The notes under the pieces are model-generated. The model was not told the DNA's origin. It saw nothing but the letters and a program-made list of their open reading frames with translations, and did not search any database. DNA of 64,000 nucleotides. It comes from Prevotellamassilia timonensis (GTDB taxonomy: Bacteria > Bacteroidota > Bacteroidia > Bacteroidales > Bacteroidaceae). This document shows positions 8,424-17,604 of this stretch, one piece after another. The DNA lies in NCBI RefSeq assembly GCF_900106785.1, contig NZ_LT629841.1:57266-121265 (forward strand), written 5' to 3'. Made by a program: the position numbers and the translations under genes. The number at the start of each line of letters is the position of its first letter. Position 1 is the stretch's first letter.

Positions 8424-9659
8424 TCAACTGCCAAAGAACACATAGGCTATGCCAATGGCTGCCACTATGCCGGTAAGGTCGGCCAGCAAGCCGCAGGCCA
8501 CGGCATGGCGTGTCTTGCTGATGCCCACCGAGCCAAAGTATACGGCCAGAATGTAGAAGGTGGTGTCAGTTGAGCCTTGGAATATGCAGCTCAAGCGGCC
8601 CACAAAGGAGTCGGCGCCATAGGTTTGCATGGCATCAACCATCATGCCGCGCGCACCGCTGCCCGACAGGGGTTTCATCAGTGCGGTGGGCAGTGCACCC
8701 ACCCAGTCGGCATTACAGCCGGTGAGGCCGACAAGCCACTTCACCCCGTCGATGAGCCAGTCCATGGCACCCGAGGCGCGAAACACGCCTATGCCCACCA
8801 GCACGGCCACCAGGTAGGGAATGATGCGCACAGCGGTATGGAAACCCTCCTTGGCTCCCTCCACAAAGGCGTCGTACACATTGACGCGCTTGCGCACACC
8901 GGCCACTATAAAGCAGATGATGATGACAAACAGCAGCACATTGGCCGTGGTGGTGCCCACAAGGTTCATCATGGTGCTGTCCAAACGGCTGAAGCCCCAA
9001 ATGATGCCGGCCACCGCCACCGACAGGCCGCCCAGCGTGGCCAGCAGCACGGGCTGCAACAGGTTGATGCGCTGAAACAAACTGGTAATAACGATGCCCG
9101 CAAGGGTTGAAAAGAAGGTGGCTATCAGTATGGGTATAAATATGTCGGTGGGCTGCGCTGCCCCCATCTGTGCACGGTACACCATGATGCTCACCGGTAT
9201 GATGGTCAAGCCCGACGTGTTGAGCACCAGAAACATAATCATGGGGTTCGACGCAGTGTCCTTACGCGGATTGAGCTCCTGAAGCCCCTCCATGGCCTTG
9301 AGGCCGAGGGGTGTGGCGGCATTGTCGAGGCCAAGCATGTTGGCCGCAATGTTCATAAATATGTTGCCATACACGGGGTGCCCCTTGGGCAGGTCGGGAA
9401 ACAGGCGGTTGAACACGGGGCTTAGCACGCGGGCCATGGCGTTGACCACCCCACCCTTCTCGCCAATCTTCATCACGCCGAGCCACAGCGAGAGCACGCC
9501 CGTCAAGCCGAGCGATATCTCGAAAGCGGTTTTTGACGAGTCGAAGGTGGAGTCCATAATGGCAGGAAACACGCCCACATCGCCAAAGAACACGAGTTTG
9601 ACCACAGCTATAATAAAGGCTATGGCAAAGAATGCTATCCAAATGTAATTCAGAACCAT
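8424..9659 (-). CDS. Fused SpmA-SpmB nucleoside-recognition (Gate) membrane protein
   Basis: A 411-aa inner-membrane protein with two Gate/nucleoside-recognition-type halves. The first half (about 40-190) contains NIAANMLGLDNAATPLG and the second (about 270-410) contains GALPTALMKPLSGSGARG. These are hallmark segments of SpmA and SpmB, which are separate proteins in spore formers and fused in Bacteroidetes. The role in non-sporulating bacteria is not established. A -7 box TAACTTTG is read on the minus strand at 9794-9787, so it is likely the first gene of the block down to queG. Confidence 0.88.
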   Translation of the reverse strand: MVLNYIWIAFFAIAFIIAVVKLVFFGDVGVFPAIMDSTFDSSKTAFEISLGLTGVLSLWLGVMKIGEKGGVVNAMARVLSPVFNRLFPDLPKGHPVYGNIFMNIAANMLGLDNAATPLGLKAMEGLQELNPRKDTASNPMIMFLVLNTSGLTIIPVSIMVYRAQMGAAQPTDIFIPILIATFFSTLAGIVITSLFQRINLLQPVLLATLGGLSVAVAGIIWGFSRLDSTMMNLVGTTTANVLLFVIIICFIVAGVRKRVNVYDAFVEGAKEGFHTAVRIIPYLVAVLVGIGVFRASGAMDWLIDGVKWLVGLTGCNADWVGALPTALMKPLSGSGARGMMVDAMQTYGADSFVGRLSCIFQGSTDTTFYILAVYFGSVGISKTRHAVACGLLADLTGIVAAIGIAYVFFGS

Positions 9660-10005
9660 GTGTGTGCAGTATGTGTCCGCCGGCCTCTAAACGGCCAGCA
9701 GTTGTATGTATAACAATGTGTATAATCAGTTGGGCACTGGCGGAGTCTGTCAGCCTGTCAACCCGTCAACCGCCGCCATCGGTCTGCAAAGTTAGTGATA
9801 AAGGGGCGGAATGACTCCCCTCACAAGCCACAATTAGTGCGCCAAACACCACATATTGTGCCAAAGTGCCACAAAAAGAGGCATAAAGTTGTAAGTGTAA
9901 CATAATTAGATACAACATAATATGGCATAATAAACAAAAAAAACGTTACTTTGCAACTCAGAACCCTAATATTCTTAACAACTAAATTTACTAATCGCAG
10001 CAATT
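9660..10005. other. Divergent intergenic region
   Basis: No gene is seen here. It holds the minus-strand promoter of the SpmAB-like gene (-7 box at 9794-9787). For the plus-strand HTH gene there is a TTACTTTGC segment at 9946-9954. The right half is AT-rich, typical of a promoter region. Confidence 0.6.
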
Positions 10006-10236
10006 ATGGAGATTCACATCGGCAGCCTTATCAGGCGCCGCCTCGACGAAAAGGGTTATTCTGTGGTGTGGCTCGCGCGCCAACTGGCCTGCAGCCGCAC
10101 AAACGTGTACAAGATTTTTGAGAAACCACACATCGACACCGACATGTTGGCACGAATATCGACTGTACTCGACTACGACTTTTTCATTCTTCTGTCAAAA
10201 TCTTTCCGCAACAAAGAGGCCGGCGCAAAGGCCTGA
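10006..10236 (+). CDS. Small HTH DNA-binding protein
   Basis: A 76-aa protein that is almost entirely one helix-turn-helix domain of the Cro/C1 type. The recognition region reads SVVWLARQLACSRTNVYKIF (about 19-38) and is followed by a short hydrophobic stretch, LDYDFFILLS. It has its own upstream AT-rich promoter region and a strong terminator 44 bases after its stop, so it looks monocistronic. Small solitary proteins of this type are common in Bacteroidales and lack a known target. Confidence 0.8.
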   Translation: MEIHIGSLIRRRLDEKGYSVVWLARQLACSRTNVYKIFEKPHIDTDMLARISTVLDYDFFILLSKSFRNKEAGAKA

Positions 10237-10279
10237 AGCGAAAACGATACAATGTAGAGAATTGAAAAAACGCTTACGA

Positions 10280-10318
10280 GGGGCCGTCCACACACTTTAA
10301 CGTGTGGACGGCCCCTTT
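10280..10318 (+). terminator. Intrinsic terminator of the HTH gene
   Basis: A perfect 14-bp stem, GGGGCCGTCCACAC at 10280-10293 against its complement at 10302-10315, with an 8-nt loop and a short T run. Confidence 0.9.
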
Positions 10319-10411
10319 CACGTGTATGCGTAATGCCGCAGCGACATACCAAACAAAGTTGCCATACGGACTAAGAGCGCCCGAAAGCGCACATTATTAC
10401 CCTAAAAACAT

Positions 10412-10419
10412 TAACTTTG
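10412..10419 (+). promoter_or_regulatory. -7 box of ruvB
   Basis: TAACTTTG matches the Bacteroidetes -7 consensus. Its last base is only seven bases before the ruvB ATG, which predicts a leaderless or nearly leaderless mRNA. Confidence 0.7.
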
Positions 10420-10426
10420 CAGCACA

Positions 10427-11479
10427 ATGACAAACGACACTTTTGACATACGCGCCGAACAGACAAAACCCACGTCATCGGAGCGCGACTTTGAAAATGC
10501 CTTGCGACCGCTGCAGTTCGATGACTTTAGCGGGCAACGCAAGGTGGTGGACAACCTGCGCATATTTGTGGAGGCTGCCAAATACCGCGGCGAACCGCTC
10601 GACCACACCTTGCTGCACGGGCCTCCGGGCCTGGGCAAAACCACGCTGTCCAACATTATAGCCAACGAGCTGGGGGTGGGCTTCAAACTGACCTCGGGCC
10701 CGGTGCTCGACAAGCCGGGCGACCTGGCCGGACTGCTTACAAGCCTCGAGCCGAACGATGTGCTGTTCATCGACGAAATTCACCGTCTCTCGCCCGTGGT
10801 GGAGGAGTACCTGTACTCGGCCATGGAGGACTACCGCATCGACATCATGATAGACAAAGGGCCGGCGGCACGAAGCATACAAATTGACCTCAGCCCCTTC
10901 ACCCTGGTGGGCGCCACCACACGTAGCGGACTGCTCACCGCACCACTGCGCGCACGATTTGGCATTAACCTGCACCTTGAGTACTACGACGCCGACACGC
11001 TGCAACGCATCATTGAGCGCTCGGCAAGCATACTTAAAGTGCCCATCGACGCCGAAGCGGCTGCCGAGATTGCGAGCCGCTCGCGCGGCACACCGCGTAT
11101 AGCCAACGCCCTGCTGCGACGCGTGCGCGACTTTGCACAGGTGAAAGGCACCGGACGCATCGACATGCGCATTGCCTCATTCGCCCTCGAGGCTCTGAAC
11201 ATCGACAAGTACGGACTCGACGAAATTGATAACAAAATTCTGCTTACCATCATCGACAAGTTCAAGGGCGGACCCGTGGGCATCACCACCATAGCCACCG
11301 CCGTGGGCGAGGACGCCGGCACGGTGGAGGAGGTGTATGAGCCATTCCTCATAAAGGAGGGCTTCATTCGGCGCACACCGCGCGGGCGTGAAGTGACAGA
11401 ACTGGCTTACAAGCACCTGGGACGCAGCATGTATGGCACACAGTCTGCCGAGCCGAGCCTGTTTGACGGCACAATATAA
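10427..11479 (+). CDS. ruvB: Holliday junction DNA helicase RuvB
   Basis: The ATPase motor of the RuvABC branch-migration complex, 350 aa. Seen in order are an N-terminal linker ending [10 protein letters not shown], Walker A GPPGLGKT (65-72), Walker B DEIH (116-119), the family signature [14 protein letters not shown], sensor 1 GATTRSG and a C-terminal winged helix with GREVT. The start is supported because no later methionine precedes the conserved N-terminal region. ybeY follows in the same direction after 62 bases. Confidence 0.97.
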   Translation: MTNDTFDIRAEQTKPTSSERDFENALRPLQFDDFSGQRKVVDNLRIFVEAAKYRGEPLDHTLLHGPPGLGKTTLSNIIANELGVGFKLTSGPVLDKPGDLAGLLTSLEPNDVLFIDEIHRLSPVVEEYLYSAMEDYRIDIMIDKGPAARSIQIDLSPFTLVGATTRSGLLTAPLRARFGINLHLEYYDADTLQRIIERSASILKVPIDAEAAAEIASRSRGTPRIANALLRRVRDFAQVKGTGRIDMRIASFALEALNIDKYGLDEIDNKILLTIIDKFKGGPVGITTIATAVGEDAGTVEEVYEPFLIKEGFIRRTPRGREVTELAYKHLGRSMYGTQSAEPSLFDGTI

Positions 11480-11541
11480 TAGCCCACCCGCGGCCATGGC
11501 CCAAAGCCTCAACCCATTACAAACCTATACCCTTATTCAAC

Positions 11542-11976
11542 ATGATATCATACAACACCATCAACGTCAAGATGCCCGACATATCGCACCGCGAAACCAC
11601 CGCATGGGTGCGCGCCGTGGCAGCATCGTACAACAAGCGCGTGGGCGAGGTGGCCTACGTGTTCTGCGACGACGAAAAGATACTCGAGGTGAACCGCCAA
11701 TACCTCAAACACGACTATTACACCGACATCATCACCTTTGACTACTGCGAGGGCGATGTGCTGAGCGGCGACTTGTTTATCAGCCTCGACACGGTGCGCA
11801 CCAATGCCGAGCAATTTGGCAAGACTTACGACGACGAGCTGCACCGCGTCATCATACACGGCATTCTGCACCTTGTGGGCATCAACGACAAGGGGCCGGG
11901 CGAGCGCGAAATAATGGAAGCAGCTGAAAACAAAGCTCTTGCGCTGCTCGACCAAATGCGCCATGCGCAAGACTGA
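11542..11976 (+). CDS. ybeY: rRNA maturation endoribonuclease YbeY
   Basis: A single-domain metal-dependent RNase involved in 16S rRNA 3'-end maturation and ribosome quality control, 144 aa. The core segment TDIITFDY is followed by GDLFISLDTVRTNA and the metal motif HGILHLVGIND. In the textbook motif HGxLHLxGxxH the last residue is histidine; here that place is aspartate, followed by KGPGER. I recall the same change in other Bacteroidales. It sits downstream of ruvB, probably cotranscribed. Confidence 0.93.
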   Translation: MISYNTINVKMPDISHRETTAWVRAVAASYNKRVGEVAYVFCDDEKILEVNRQYLKHDYYTDIITFDYCEGDVLSGDLFISLDTVRTNAEQFGKTYDDELHRVIIHGILHLVGINDKGPGEREIMEAAENKALALLDQMRHAQD

Positions 11977-12018
11977 CACCCCCTTGGCGGCACGCCATCT
12001 GATATAACCTAACTGAAA

Positions 12019-12114
12019 TTTCGGATTTAGGTTCGCACGGTCTGAATCATCGTGCAAGGCGAATGCAATCAAGCTTGCTTGAATTGCTGAGCCGCAGCCG
12101 ATGATGTCAATAAA
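12019..12114. repeat. 96-bp structured repeat, copy 1
   Basis: This segment matches 17894-17989 with equal length and about seven mismatches by eye. It contains nested self-complementary parts: GCACG against CGTGC, ATCATCG against CGATGAT, and GCAATCAAGC against GCTTGAATTGC. A PAL13 element begins 14 bases after it. Confidence 0.85.
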
Positions 12115-12127
12115 TGGTGCTACGAAG

Positions 12128-12263
12128 AAACGCAAGCTCTAATGGGGGCGACGCGTCCCGCGTCGGGATAGAGACAGGAGTTAAATACGACCGCTACTAC
12201 TGCTAATAATAGCTGCATATTTTCCCGACGCGAGACGCGTCGCCCCCATTAGAGGTAGCGTTT
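12128..12263. repeat. PAL13 element 2 (type B interior)
   Basis: One 13-bp unit lies at 12128-12140. The arms are 12141-12168 and 12223-12250, and one 13-bp unit follows at 12251-12263. The interior ends with AATAATAGCTGCATATTTT, which marks type B. It lies between ybeY and the epimerase gene. Confidence 0.9.
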
Positions 12264-12333
12264 GGTGTGCTTTTTGCCTTCAGCCCGTACCCGTCTAAAA
12301 CCGAAACTTGAGTAACCCAACATACCATCTGAC

Positions 12334-13512
12334 ATGACTACCAACTTCAAGCAGCTGGCCGAGCAGTACAAGCACGAATTGCTCGACAAAGTGGTGCCAT
12401 TCTGGCTCGACAAGTCGCAAGACACCCAACACGGCGGTTACTTTACCTGCCTCGAGCGCGACGGCTCCGTGTTCGACACCGACAAGTTTGTGTGGCTGCA
12501 AGGCCGCGAGGTGTGGATGTTTGCCACGCTCTACAACAAGGTGGAGAAACGCCAGGAGTGGCTCGACTGCGCCATACAAGGGGCAGAGTTCCTGAAAAAG
12601 CATGGCCACGACGGCCACCTCAACTGGTACTTTGCCCTCGACCGCGAGGGGCACCCGCTGGTTGAGCCTTACAACATATTCTCATACACCTTTGCCGTGA
12701 TAGCCTTCGGGCAGTTGAGCCTTGCCACGGGCAACAAGGAGTACGCCGACATTGCCAAGCGCACCTTCGACATCGTGCTCTCAAAGGTTGACAACCCCAA
12801 GGGCAAATGGAACAAGGCGGCACCCGGCGCACGTGCGCTCAAGAGCTTTGCGCTGCCCATGATACTCTGCAACGTGGCACTCGAAATAGAACCGCTGCTC
12901 GACCCCGACTTTATGCGCCGCACCATCGACACCTGTATACACGAGGTGATGGACGTGTTCTACCGTCCCGAACTCGGGCTGATAGTGGAGCACCTTGGCA
13001 CCGACGGCCAGTTGGTCGACTGCTTCGACGGCCGTCTGCTCAACCCTGGCCATGCCATCGAGGCCATGTGGTTCATCATGGACCTCGGCAAGCGGCTTGG
13101 CCGTCAAGACCTCATCGACAAGGCCGTGCAGATAGCCTTGAACGAAGCCGAGTATGGCTGGGACAAGCAGTACGGCGGCATATTCTACTTTATGGACCGC
13201 CTTGGCCGCCCCTGCCAGCAGCTCGAGTGGGACCAAAAGCTGTGGTGGGTACACATCGAGACACTCATCACCATGCTCAAGGGCTATCAGCTCACGGGCA
13301 ACGCCAAGTGCCTCGAATGGTTTGAGCGTGTGCACGAATACGTGTGGAGCCACTTTGCCGACCCCGAACACCCCGAGTGGTTTGGCTACCTCAACCGCCG
13401 CGGCGAGGTGCTGCTTCCGCTCAAGGGCGGCAAGTGGAAAGGCTGTTTCCACGTGCCACGCGGCCTCTTCCAGTGCTGGCAAATACTGGAGGACCTCGCA
13501 GGCAGAGCGTAA
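12334..13512 (+). CDS. N-acylglucosamine 2-epimerase (AGE) family protein
   Basis: Predicted to interconvert N-acetylmannosamine and N-acetylglucosamine, or to act on a related sugar, 392 aa. The family fold is an (alpha/alpha)6 barrel. Visible conserved segments are GGYFTCLERDG, KFVWLQGREVWMFA, NPGHAIEAMW and CFHVPRGLFQCWQ; the two histidines match the expected catalytic positions. Bacteroides use an AGE-type enzyme after sialate lyase, and nanA lies about 1.6 kb downstream. A cellobiose 2-epimerase or another AGE member is possible. PAL13 elements flank the gene on both sides. Confidence 0.88.
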   Translation: MTTNFKQLAEQYKHELLDKVVPFWLDKSQDTQHGGYFTCLERDGSVFDTDKFVWLQGREVWMFATLYNKVEKRQEWLDCAIQGAEFLKKHGHDGHLNWYFALDREGHPLVEPYNIFSYTFAVIAFGQLSLATGNKEYADIAKRTFDIVLSKVDNPKGKWNKAAPGARALKSFALPMILCNVALEIEPLLDPDFMRRTIDTCIHEVMDVFYRPELGLIVEHLGTDGQLVDCFDGRLLNPGHAIEAMWFIMDLGKRLGRQDLIDKAVQIALNEAEYGWDKQYGGIFYFMDRLGRPCQQLEWDQKLWWVHIETLITMLKGYQLTGNAKCLEWFERVHEYVWSHFADPEHPEWFGYLNRRGEVLLPLKGGKWKGCFHVPRGLFQCWQILEDLAGRA

Positions 13513-13535
13513 ACATGCTAACGGACTCAAGCGCC

Positions 13536-13692
13536 CAACGCTACCTCTAAGTTCTACCACCAAACGCCACCTCTAATGGGGGGCGACGCGTCCCCGCGTC
13601 GGTGAAAAAGCAAAGTTCATACAACTAATAAAGGCTCACAGATAGCGCCAATTACACGCCTGTCTGTGAGCCTTTGCCTTAATGCCCCACGC
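13536..13692. repeat. PAL13 element 3 (type A, right arm truncated)
   Basis: Three 13-bp units lie at 13536-13574. The left arm is 13575-13602 with an extra G and C. The type A inner hairpin has AAAGGCTCACAGATAG at 13630-13645 and its complement ending near 13675. The right arm survives only as about 13 bases (13681-13693). It runs almost directly into element 4, so the pair may be a recombination product. Confidence 0.8.
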
Positions 13693-13700
13693 GCTGCACC

Positions 13701-13830
13701 AAACGCGAGCTCTAATGGGGGCGACGCGTCCCGCGTCGGGATAATTAAAAGAAAAGATACAAACTACACTAAATAATAGCTGCATCTTATCCCGACGCGA
13801 GACGCGTCGCCCCCATTAGTGCTTGCGTTT
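13701..13830. repeat. PAL13 element 4 (type B interior)
   Basis: One 13-bp unit lies at 13701-13713. The arms are 13714-13741 and 13790-13817, and one 13-bp unit follows at 13818-13830. The interior carries AAATAATAGCTGCATC. It lies between the convergent epimerase and HIT genes. Confidence 0.9.
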
Positions 13831-13882
13831 ATTACTTCATCTGCACATGAATCCGCACAATTTGAGCTTCGACACGTCCTTA

Positions 13883-14278
13883 TCAGCGCTCAAATTCTGC
13901 CAGTATCTTATCGGCAGTTTGCTTCATTGTGTCAGCATCGAGTTGCAGTTTCGGCTTGCGAAAATCCATGTCGCCCTCGCTCTGCAGCGGCACAAGATGA
14001 ATGTGAGCATGGTTCACCTCAAGGCCGAGCACAGCCATGCCCACCTTGCGGCAGGGAAAAGCACGCTGAATGGCCAGAGCCACCTTCTTGGCAAACACCA
14101 CCATGTCGGCAAGTTCCTCATCGCTCAAGTCGAAGATGTAGTCCACCTCATGCTTAGGCACCACCAGTGTGTGGCCCTGCGCCAAAGGGTTGATGTCGAG
14201 AAAAGCATAAAACTTGTCACTCTCGGCACACTTGTAAGAGGGTATTTCGCCCGCAATGATTTTAGAGAATATTGTCAT
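13883..14278 (-). CDS. HIT family nucleotide-binding protein
   Basis: A 131-aa histidine-triad hydrolase or transferase acting on nucleoside phosphoramidates or dinucleotides. The triad appears as HAHIHLVP near residue 91, after PLAQGHTLVVPKHEVD. It follows greA on the minus strand after 141 bases. Those bases hold an 11-bp palindromic stem (ATGAGTTTATA with its complement), so readthrough from greA may be partial. The exact substrate cannot be read from sequence. Confidence 0.92.
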   Translation of the reverse strand: MTIFSKIIAGEIPSYKCAESDKFYAFLDINPLAQGHTLVVPKHEVDYIFDLSDEELADMVVFAKKVALAIQRAFPCRKVGMAVLGLEVNHAHIHLVPLQSEGDMDFRKPKLQLDADTMKQTADKILAEFER

Positions 14279-14419
14279 AAGGCTAAAGTATTATATGTTG
14301 GGGTAACGGGTTATTATATGTAACAATATAACAAGCAAAATGAGTTTATAAGCCCGTGCTACAGCCAGCCTGCCGGCACAGCCACAAGTCACACAACCTA
14401 TAAACTCATCAAGCCACTT

Positions 14420-14884
14420 TTAGATTGAAATGTTCAGTATTTCGAGGTGCACAGTACCCTGCGGTATTTTCACCTCAACCACATCGCCCACTTTCTTGCC
14501 AAGCAAACCCTGGGCAATAGGTGTGGTGCTCGATATTTTGCCTTCGCGCAGGTTAGCCTCGCTTTCGCTCACAATGGTATATTTCATCACCATGCCATTC
14601 TTCACGTTCTTCATCTCGACGGTTGTCAGTATCTGCACTGTGTCGGCCTTAATCTTCGACTTGTCGATGATTTTAGCCTCAGCAATAGCCTTTTTCAGAG
14701 CCGCAATGCGACCCTCAAGCTTTGCCTGGTTTTCCTTGGCAGCGTCGTACTCGCTGTTTTCTGACAAGTCGCCCTTATCAGCAGCCTCGGCTATGGCGGC
14801 AGATGCAGCGGGGCGTTCAATTGATTCCATGTGACGGAGCTGGGCTACCATCTTGTCGTAGCCCTCTTGAGTCATGTAAGCCAT
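14420..14884 (-). CDS. greA: Transcription elongation factor GreA
   Basis: A secondary-channel factor of RNA polymerase that stimulates cleavage of backtracked transcripts, 154 aa. The N-terminal coiled coil (about 1-75) carries the acidic tip segment LSENSEYDAAKE, with the residues expected for metal coordination. The C-terminal FKBP-like domain contains SSTTPIAQGLLGKKVGD. The leader is about 145 nt and the promoter is consensus. Confidence 0.97.
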   Translation of the reverse strand: MAYMTQEGYDKMVAQLRHMESIERPAASAAIAEAADKGDLSENSEYDAAKENQAKLEGRIAALKKAIAEAKIIDKSKIKADTVQILTTVEMKNVKNGMVMKYTIVSESEANLREGKISSTTPIAQGLLGKKVGDVVEVKIPQGTVHLEILNISI

Positions 14885-15036
14885 AATTACTGTTTGGTAT
14901 TATATTTATTATTTGTTTGTTATACAGTGGTTGCCGGATAGTAGCACTAAGGTAACAGCTAAAAAAAACCGAAAGAACTCCCGCGACGCTTGCGTTGGAA
15001 TCCTTTCAACTTCACCTTAATAACTATTTCCGAGTG

Positions 15037-15068
15037 CAAATATAACCCTTTATTTTGAATAGAGCAAA
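15037..15068 (-). promoter_or_regulatory. Promoter of greA
   Basis: Read on the minus strand, TTTG (15068-15065) and TATATTTG (15044-15037) are separated by 20 bases, the classic Bacteroidetes promoter spacing. Confidence 0.8.
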
Positions 15069-15151
15069 CAAAAGCATTCGCGTGCCACGCTTTTGCCAAC
15101 TTAAATGCCTACATTTGCAATCCACACATTCACACATCTAACACACCCTAT

Positions 15152-16066
15152 ATGGAAAAGATACACGGATTGATAGACGCGCCGTTCACTCCCTTCCACC
15201 CCAACGGCGAGGTAAACTACGAGCCCATACCCGCCTATGCCGACCTCCTGGCCCGCAACGGGCTGAAAGGCGTGTTCATCAACGGCTCGTCGGGCGAAGG
15301 CTACATGCTCACCGAGCAAGAGCGCATGCAGCTGGCCGAAGCATGGGTAAAGGCTGTGCCGGCCCACTTCAAGGTAATCGTACACGTGGGCAGCACCTGC
15401 GTCAAGAGCAGCAGCCGCCTGGCAGAGCACGCCCAGCAAATAGGCGCATGGGGCATTGGCGCCATGGCTCCCCCCTTTCCCAAGGTGGCACGTATTGAGG
15501 AACTTGTAAAGTACTGTGAGGAGATAGCCTGCGGTGCCCCCAACCTGCCCTTCTACTTCTACCACATACCAGCCTTCAACGGCGCCTACCTCTCCATGCT
15601 CGACTTTCTCAAGGCCGTCGACGGGCGCATACCCAACTTTGCCGGCATCAAATACACCTTCGAGAGCCTCTACGAGTACAACCGCTGCCGACGCTACAAG
15701 GACGGCAAGTTCGACATGCTGCACGGCCAGGACGAAACCATACTGCCCTGCCTGGCCATGGGCGGCGCACAAGGCGGCATTGGCGGCACTACCAACTACA
15801 ACGGACGCGTGCTCACGGGCATAATTGATGCCTGGCAGCAAGGCGACCTTGAGCGTGCACGCGAACTGCAGAACTATGCACAGGACGTCATCGACGTCAT
15901 TTGCCACTTCCGCGGCAACATCGTGGGCGGTAAGCGCATCATGAAGCTCATCGGCCTCGACCTCGGGCCTAACCGCACCCCTTTCCAAAACATCACCGAC
16001 AACGAGGAGGCACAACTGCGCAAGGAACTCGAAGCCATCGACTTCTTCAACCGCTGCAACAAGTAG
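15152..16066 (+). CDS. nanA: N-acetylneuraminate lyase
   Basis: Cleaves sialic acid to N-acetylmannosamine and pyruvate in the cytoplasm, 304 aa. It belongs to the DapA/NanA class I aldolases. The substrate-binding GSSGEG motif is near residue 47, the catalytic tyrosine is in FYHIPA (about 136), and the Schiff-base lysine is in GIKYTF (about 165). GGTTNYNGR follows. These features favour NanA over dihydrodipicolinate synthase. A -7 box TACATTTG lies at 15110-15117. With the AGE epimerase upstream and the NanM-symporter at 44 kb it completes most of a sialate pathway. Confidence 0.92.
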   Translation: MEKIHGLIDAPFTPFHPNGEVNYEPIPAYADLLARNGLKGVFINGSSGEGYMLTEQERMQLAEAWVKAVPAHFKVIVHVGSTCVKSSSRLAEHAQQIGAWGIGAMAPPFPKVARIEELVKYCEEIACGAPNLPFYFYHIPAFNGAYLSMLDFLKAVDGRIPNFAGIKYTFESLYEYNRCRRYKDGKFDMLHGQDETILPCLAMGGAQGGIGGTTNYNGRVLTGIIDAWQQGDLERARELQNYAQDVIDVICHFRGNIVGGKRIMKLIGLDLGPNRTPFQNITDNEEAQLRKELEAIDFFNRCNK

Positions 16067-16099
16067 CCCCCGCCACACACGGGCCTCCCCCCACACACA

Positions 16100-16168
16100 G
16101 GTCACCCCGCATGGTGAGCCGCATCAGCATGGTGTTGATGCACTCGCCATGCGGGGTGACCCGTTTTG
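16100..16168 (+). terminator. Terminator of nanA
   Basis: A 15-bp stem, GGTCACCCCGCATGG at 16100-16114 against 16147-16161, followed by CGTTTT. An inner GCATCA/TGATGC pairing extends the fold. It also lies between convergent genes. Confidence 0.88.
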
Positions 16169-16200
16169 GCGCATCAACATACGGGGCCTGGGCCGCATCA

Positions 16201-17559
16201 TTACACACTGCGGGCGCCGGCCATCACATTGTCGAGCAGGGCGTGCAAATGGCCTGCATAATAAAGCGGTATGTTGTACAGCGTAAATGTATCGCCATTG
16301 GGCTTTGCTATCACGTCCGACGTCATAGGGCCGTTCCACAAGCGCAAGGCCACATTCTCCTTGCTCTCCGACATAAACAAGTGCAGCGAGCGCAACTTGG
16401 CATTACTGCCCGTTTTCACCTCAATGGGCAACAGGTGCGACTTGTAGCTGATCAGAAAGTCAATCTCGGCCTGCGAGTTCTTGGCATCGCGCACCCAAAA
16501 CATACGCTTCTCACCAAACACCACCGAGGCTCCAAGCAATTCCTGCCCCACAATATGCTCTGCCATGCCACCATTCCACAGTTCGTCGGCATCTTTGCCA
16601 AACAACAAGTCTTCCTGCATGCCCGCCACATAGTTCACCAGTCCGGTATCGAGCCACAACAGTTTGGGGCTCTTTTTCAGGTCGGGCAACATGGGCAAGG
16701 TGGTGGTAGATTGCGGGTACACCAGTTCAAGGAGCAAAGTCTTCTCCAATGTGCGGAAAGCATTTCCCGCCTCTGCGGCCTTAAAGGTTGACCCCGTAAA
16801 TTTTGCAAACTGAATGCGGTGTCCTGCCGAGGCCCACCCATAACTCAATATATACCTGATGGCGTCTTGCTCCTTGCGGTTGCCTGCATATTTCTCCACG
16901 TCGTCACGATAGCCCGACAGCAGAGAGTTGAACACCCCGTTCAGCCTTACTATGTCAGCATACTTGGCATAATTTGCCACAGCCTCGGGCAAGCCGCCCA
17001 CTATCATGTATTTCTTAAACAAATCTAACGCATAATGATGCAACGAGGCTGGCAGAGCCACGCTTTCGATGGCATCGGCCATGGCAGACTGGCCTATGGC
17101 ACGCAAAAATTCTACAAAGGTGCACGGGTGCAGTGCCATATACTCCACTCTGCCCACCGGAAATGATATGTAGCGTCCCATCAGGCTCTCGAGCAACGAC
17201 CCTGCTGCAATCACATACAGGTCGGGACGCTTTTCGTAGAAATAGCGCAGGGCTTGCACGGCTTTCGGCTCATTCTGTATTTCGTCTATAAATATCAATG
17301 TACGCTTATGCACGTCTTGCGCTATATTGGCCTTGAAGTAGATACCCGCCAGCAAATCGTCAAACGAATAGTCTGCCGCAAACAAATCGGCAGACTCTTT
17401 CTCTTCCAAATTCATATATATATAGGTGTCAAAATCCTTGGCAAACAGCTCTACCAAGGTGGTTTTGCCCACCTGACGGGCTCCGCGCAGCACAAGCGGT
17501 TTGCGTTCTTCCTTGTTGGCCCACCGACGGAGGTATTTTATGGCATTTCTCTCAAACAT
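16201..17559 (-). CDS. AAA ATPase with DUF4143 domain
   Basis: A 452-aa protein with Walker A GARQVGKTT (about 26-34) and Walker B LIFIDEIQ (about 86), followed by a DUF4143-type C-terminal half. That half carries an EIDFLI-x-LPIEVK arrangement typical of a PD-(D/E)XK-like nuclease core. Members are widespread and variable between strains in Bacteroidetes; their function is unclear. The start at 17559 (MFERNAIKYL) is chosen because the -7 box TATCTTTG (minus, 17591-17584) lies just upstream and excludes an earlier start. A 32-bp-period repeat array begins about 50 bases upstream. Confidence 0.88.
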   Translation of the reverse strand: MFERNAIKYLRRWANKEERKPLVLRGARQVGKTTLVELFAKDFDTYIYMNLEEKESADLFAADYSFDDLLAGIYFKANIAQDVHKRTLIFIDEIQNEPKAVQALRYFYEKRPDLYVIAAGSLLESLMGRYISFPVGRVEYMALHPCTFVEFLRAIGQSAMADAIESVALPASLHHYALDLFKKYMIVGGLPEAVANYAKYADIVRLNGVFNSLLSGYRDDVEKYAGNRKEQDAIRYILSYGWASAGHRIQFAKFTGSTFKAAEAGNAFRTLEKTLLLELVYPQSTTTLPMLPDLKKSPKLLWLDTGLVNYVAGMQEDLLFGKDADELWNGGMAEHIVGQELLGASVVFGEKRMFWVRDAKNSQAEIDFLISYKSHLLPIEVKTGSNAKLRSLHLFMSESKENVALRLWNGPMTSDVIAKPNGDTFTLYNIPLYYAGHLHALLDNVMAGARSV

Positions 17560-17604
17560 ACGTAATCTGTTTATTATCAAGCACAAAGATACATATTAAC
17601 AACC

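Noticed and set aside
13536-13830. Integron attC-like or attachment sites
   Set aside because: No integrase, no attC core sites and no gene cassettes. The palindromes belong to the dispersed PAL13 family.
15152-16066. Dihydrodipicolinate synthase (DapA) instead of sialate lyase
   Set aside because: The GSSGEG and YHIPA segments and the neighbouring AGE epimerase favour N-acetylneuraminate lyase.
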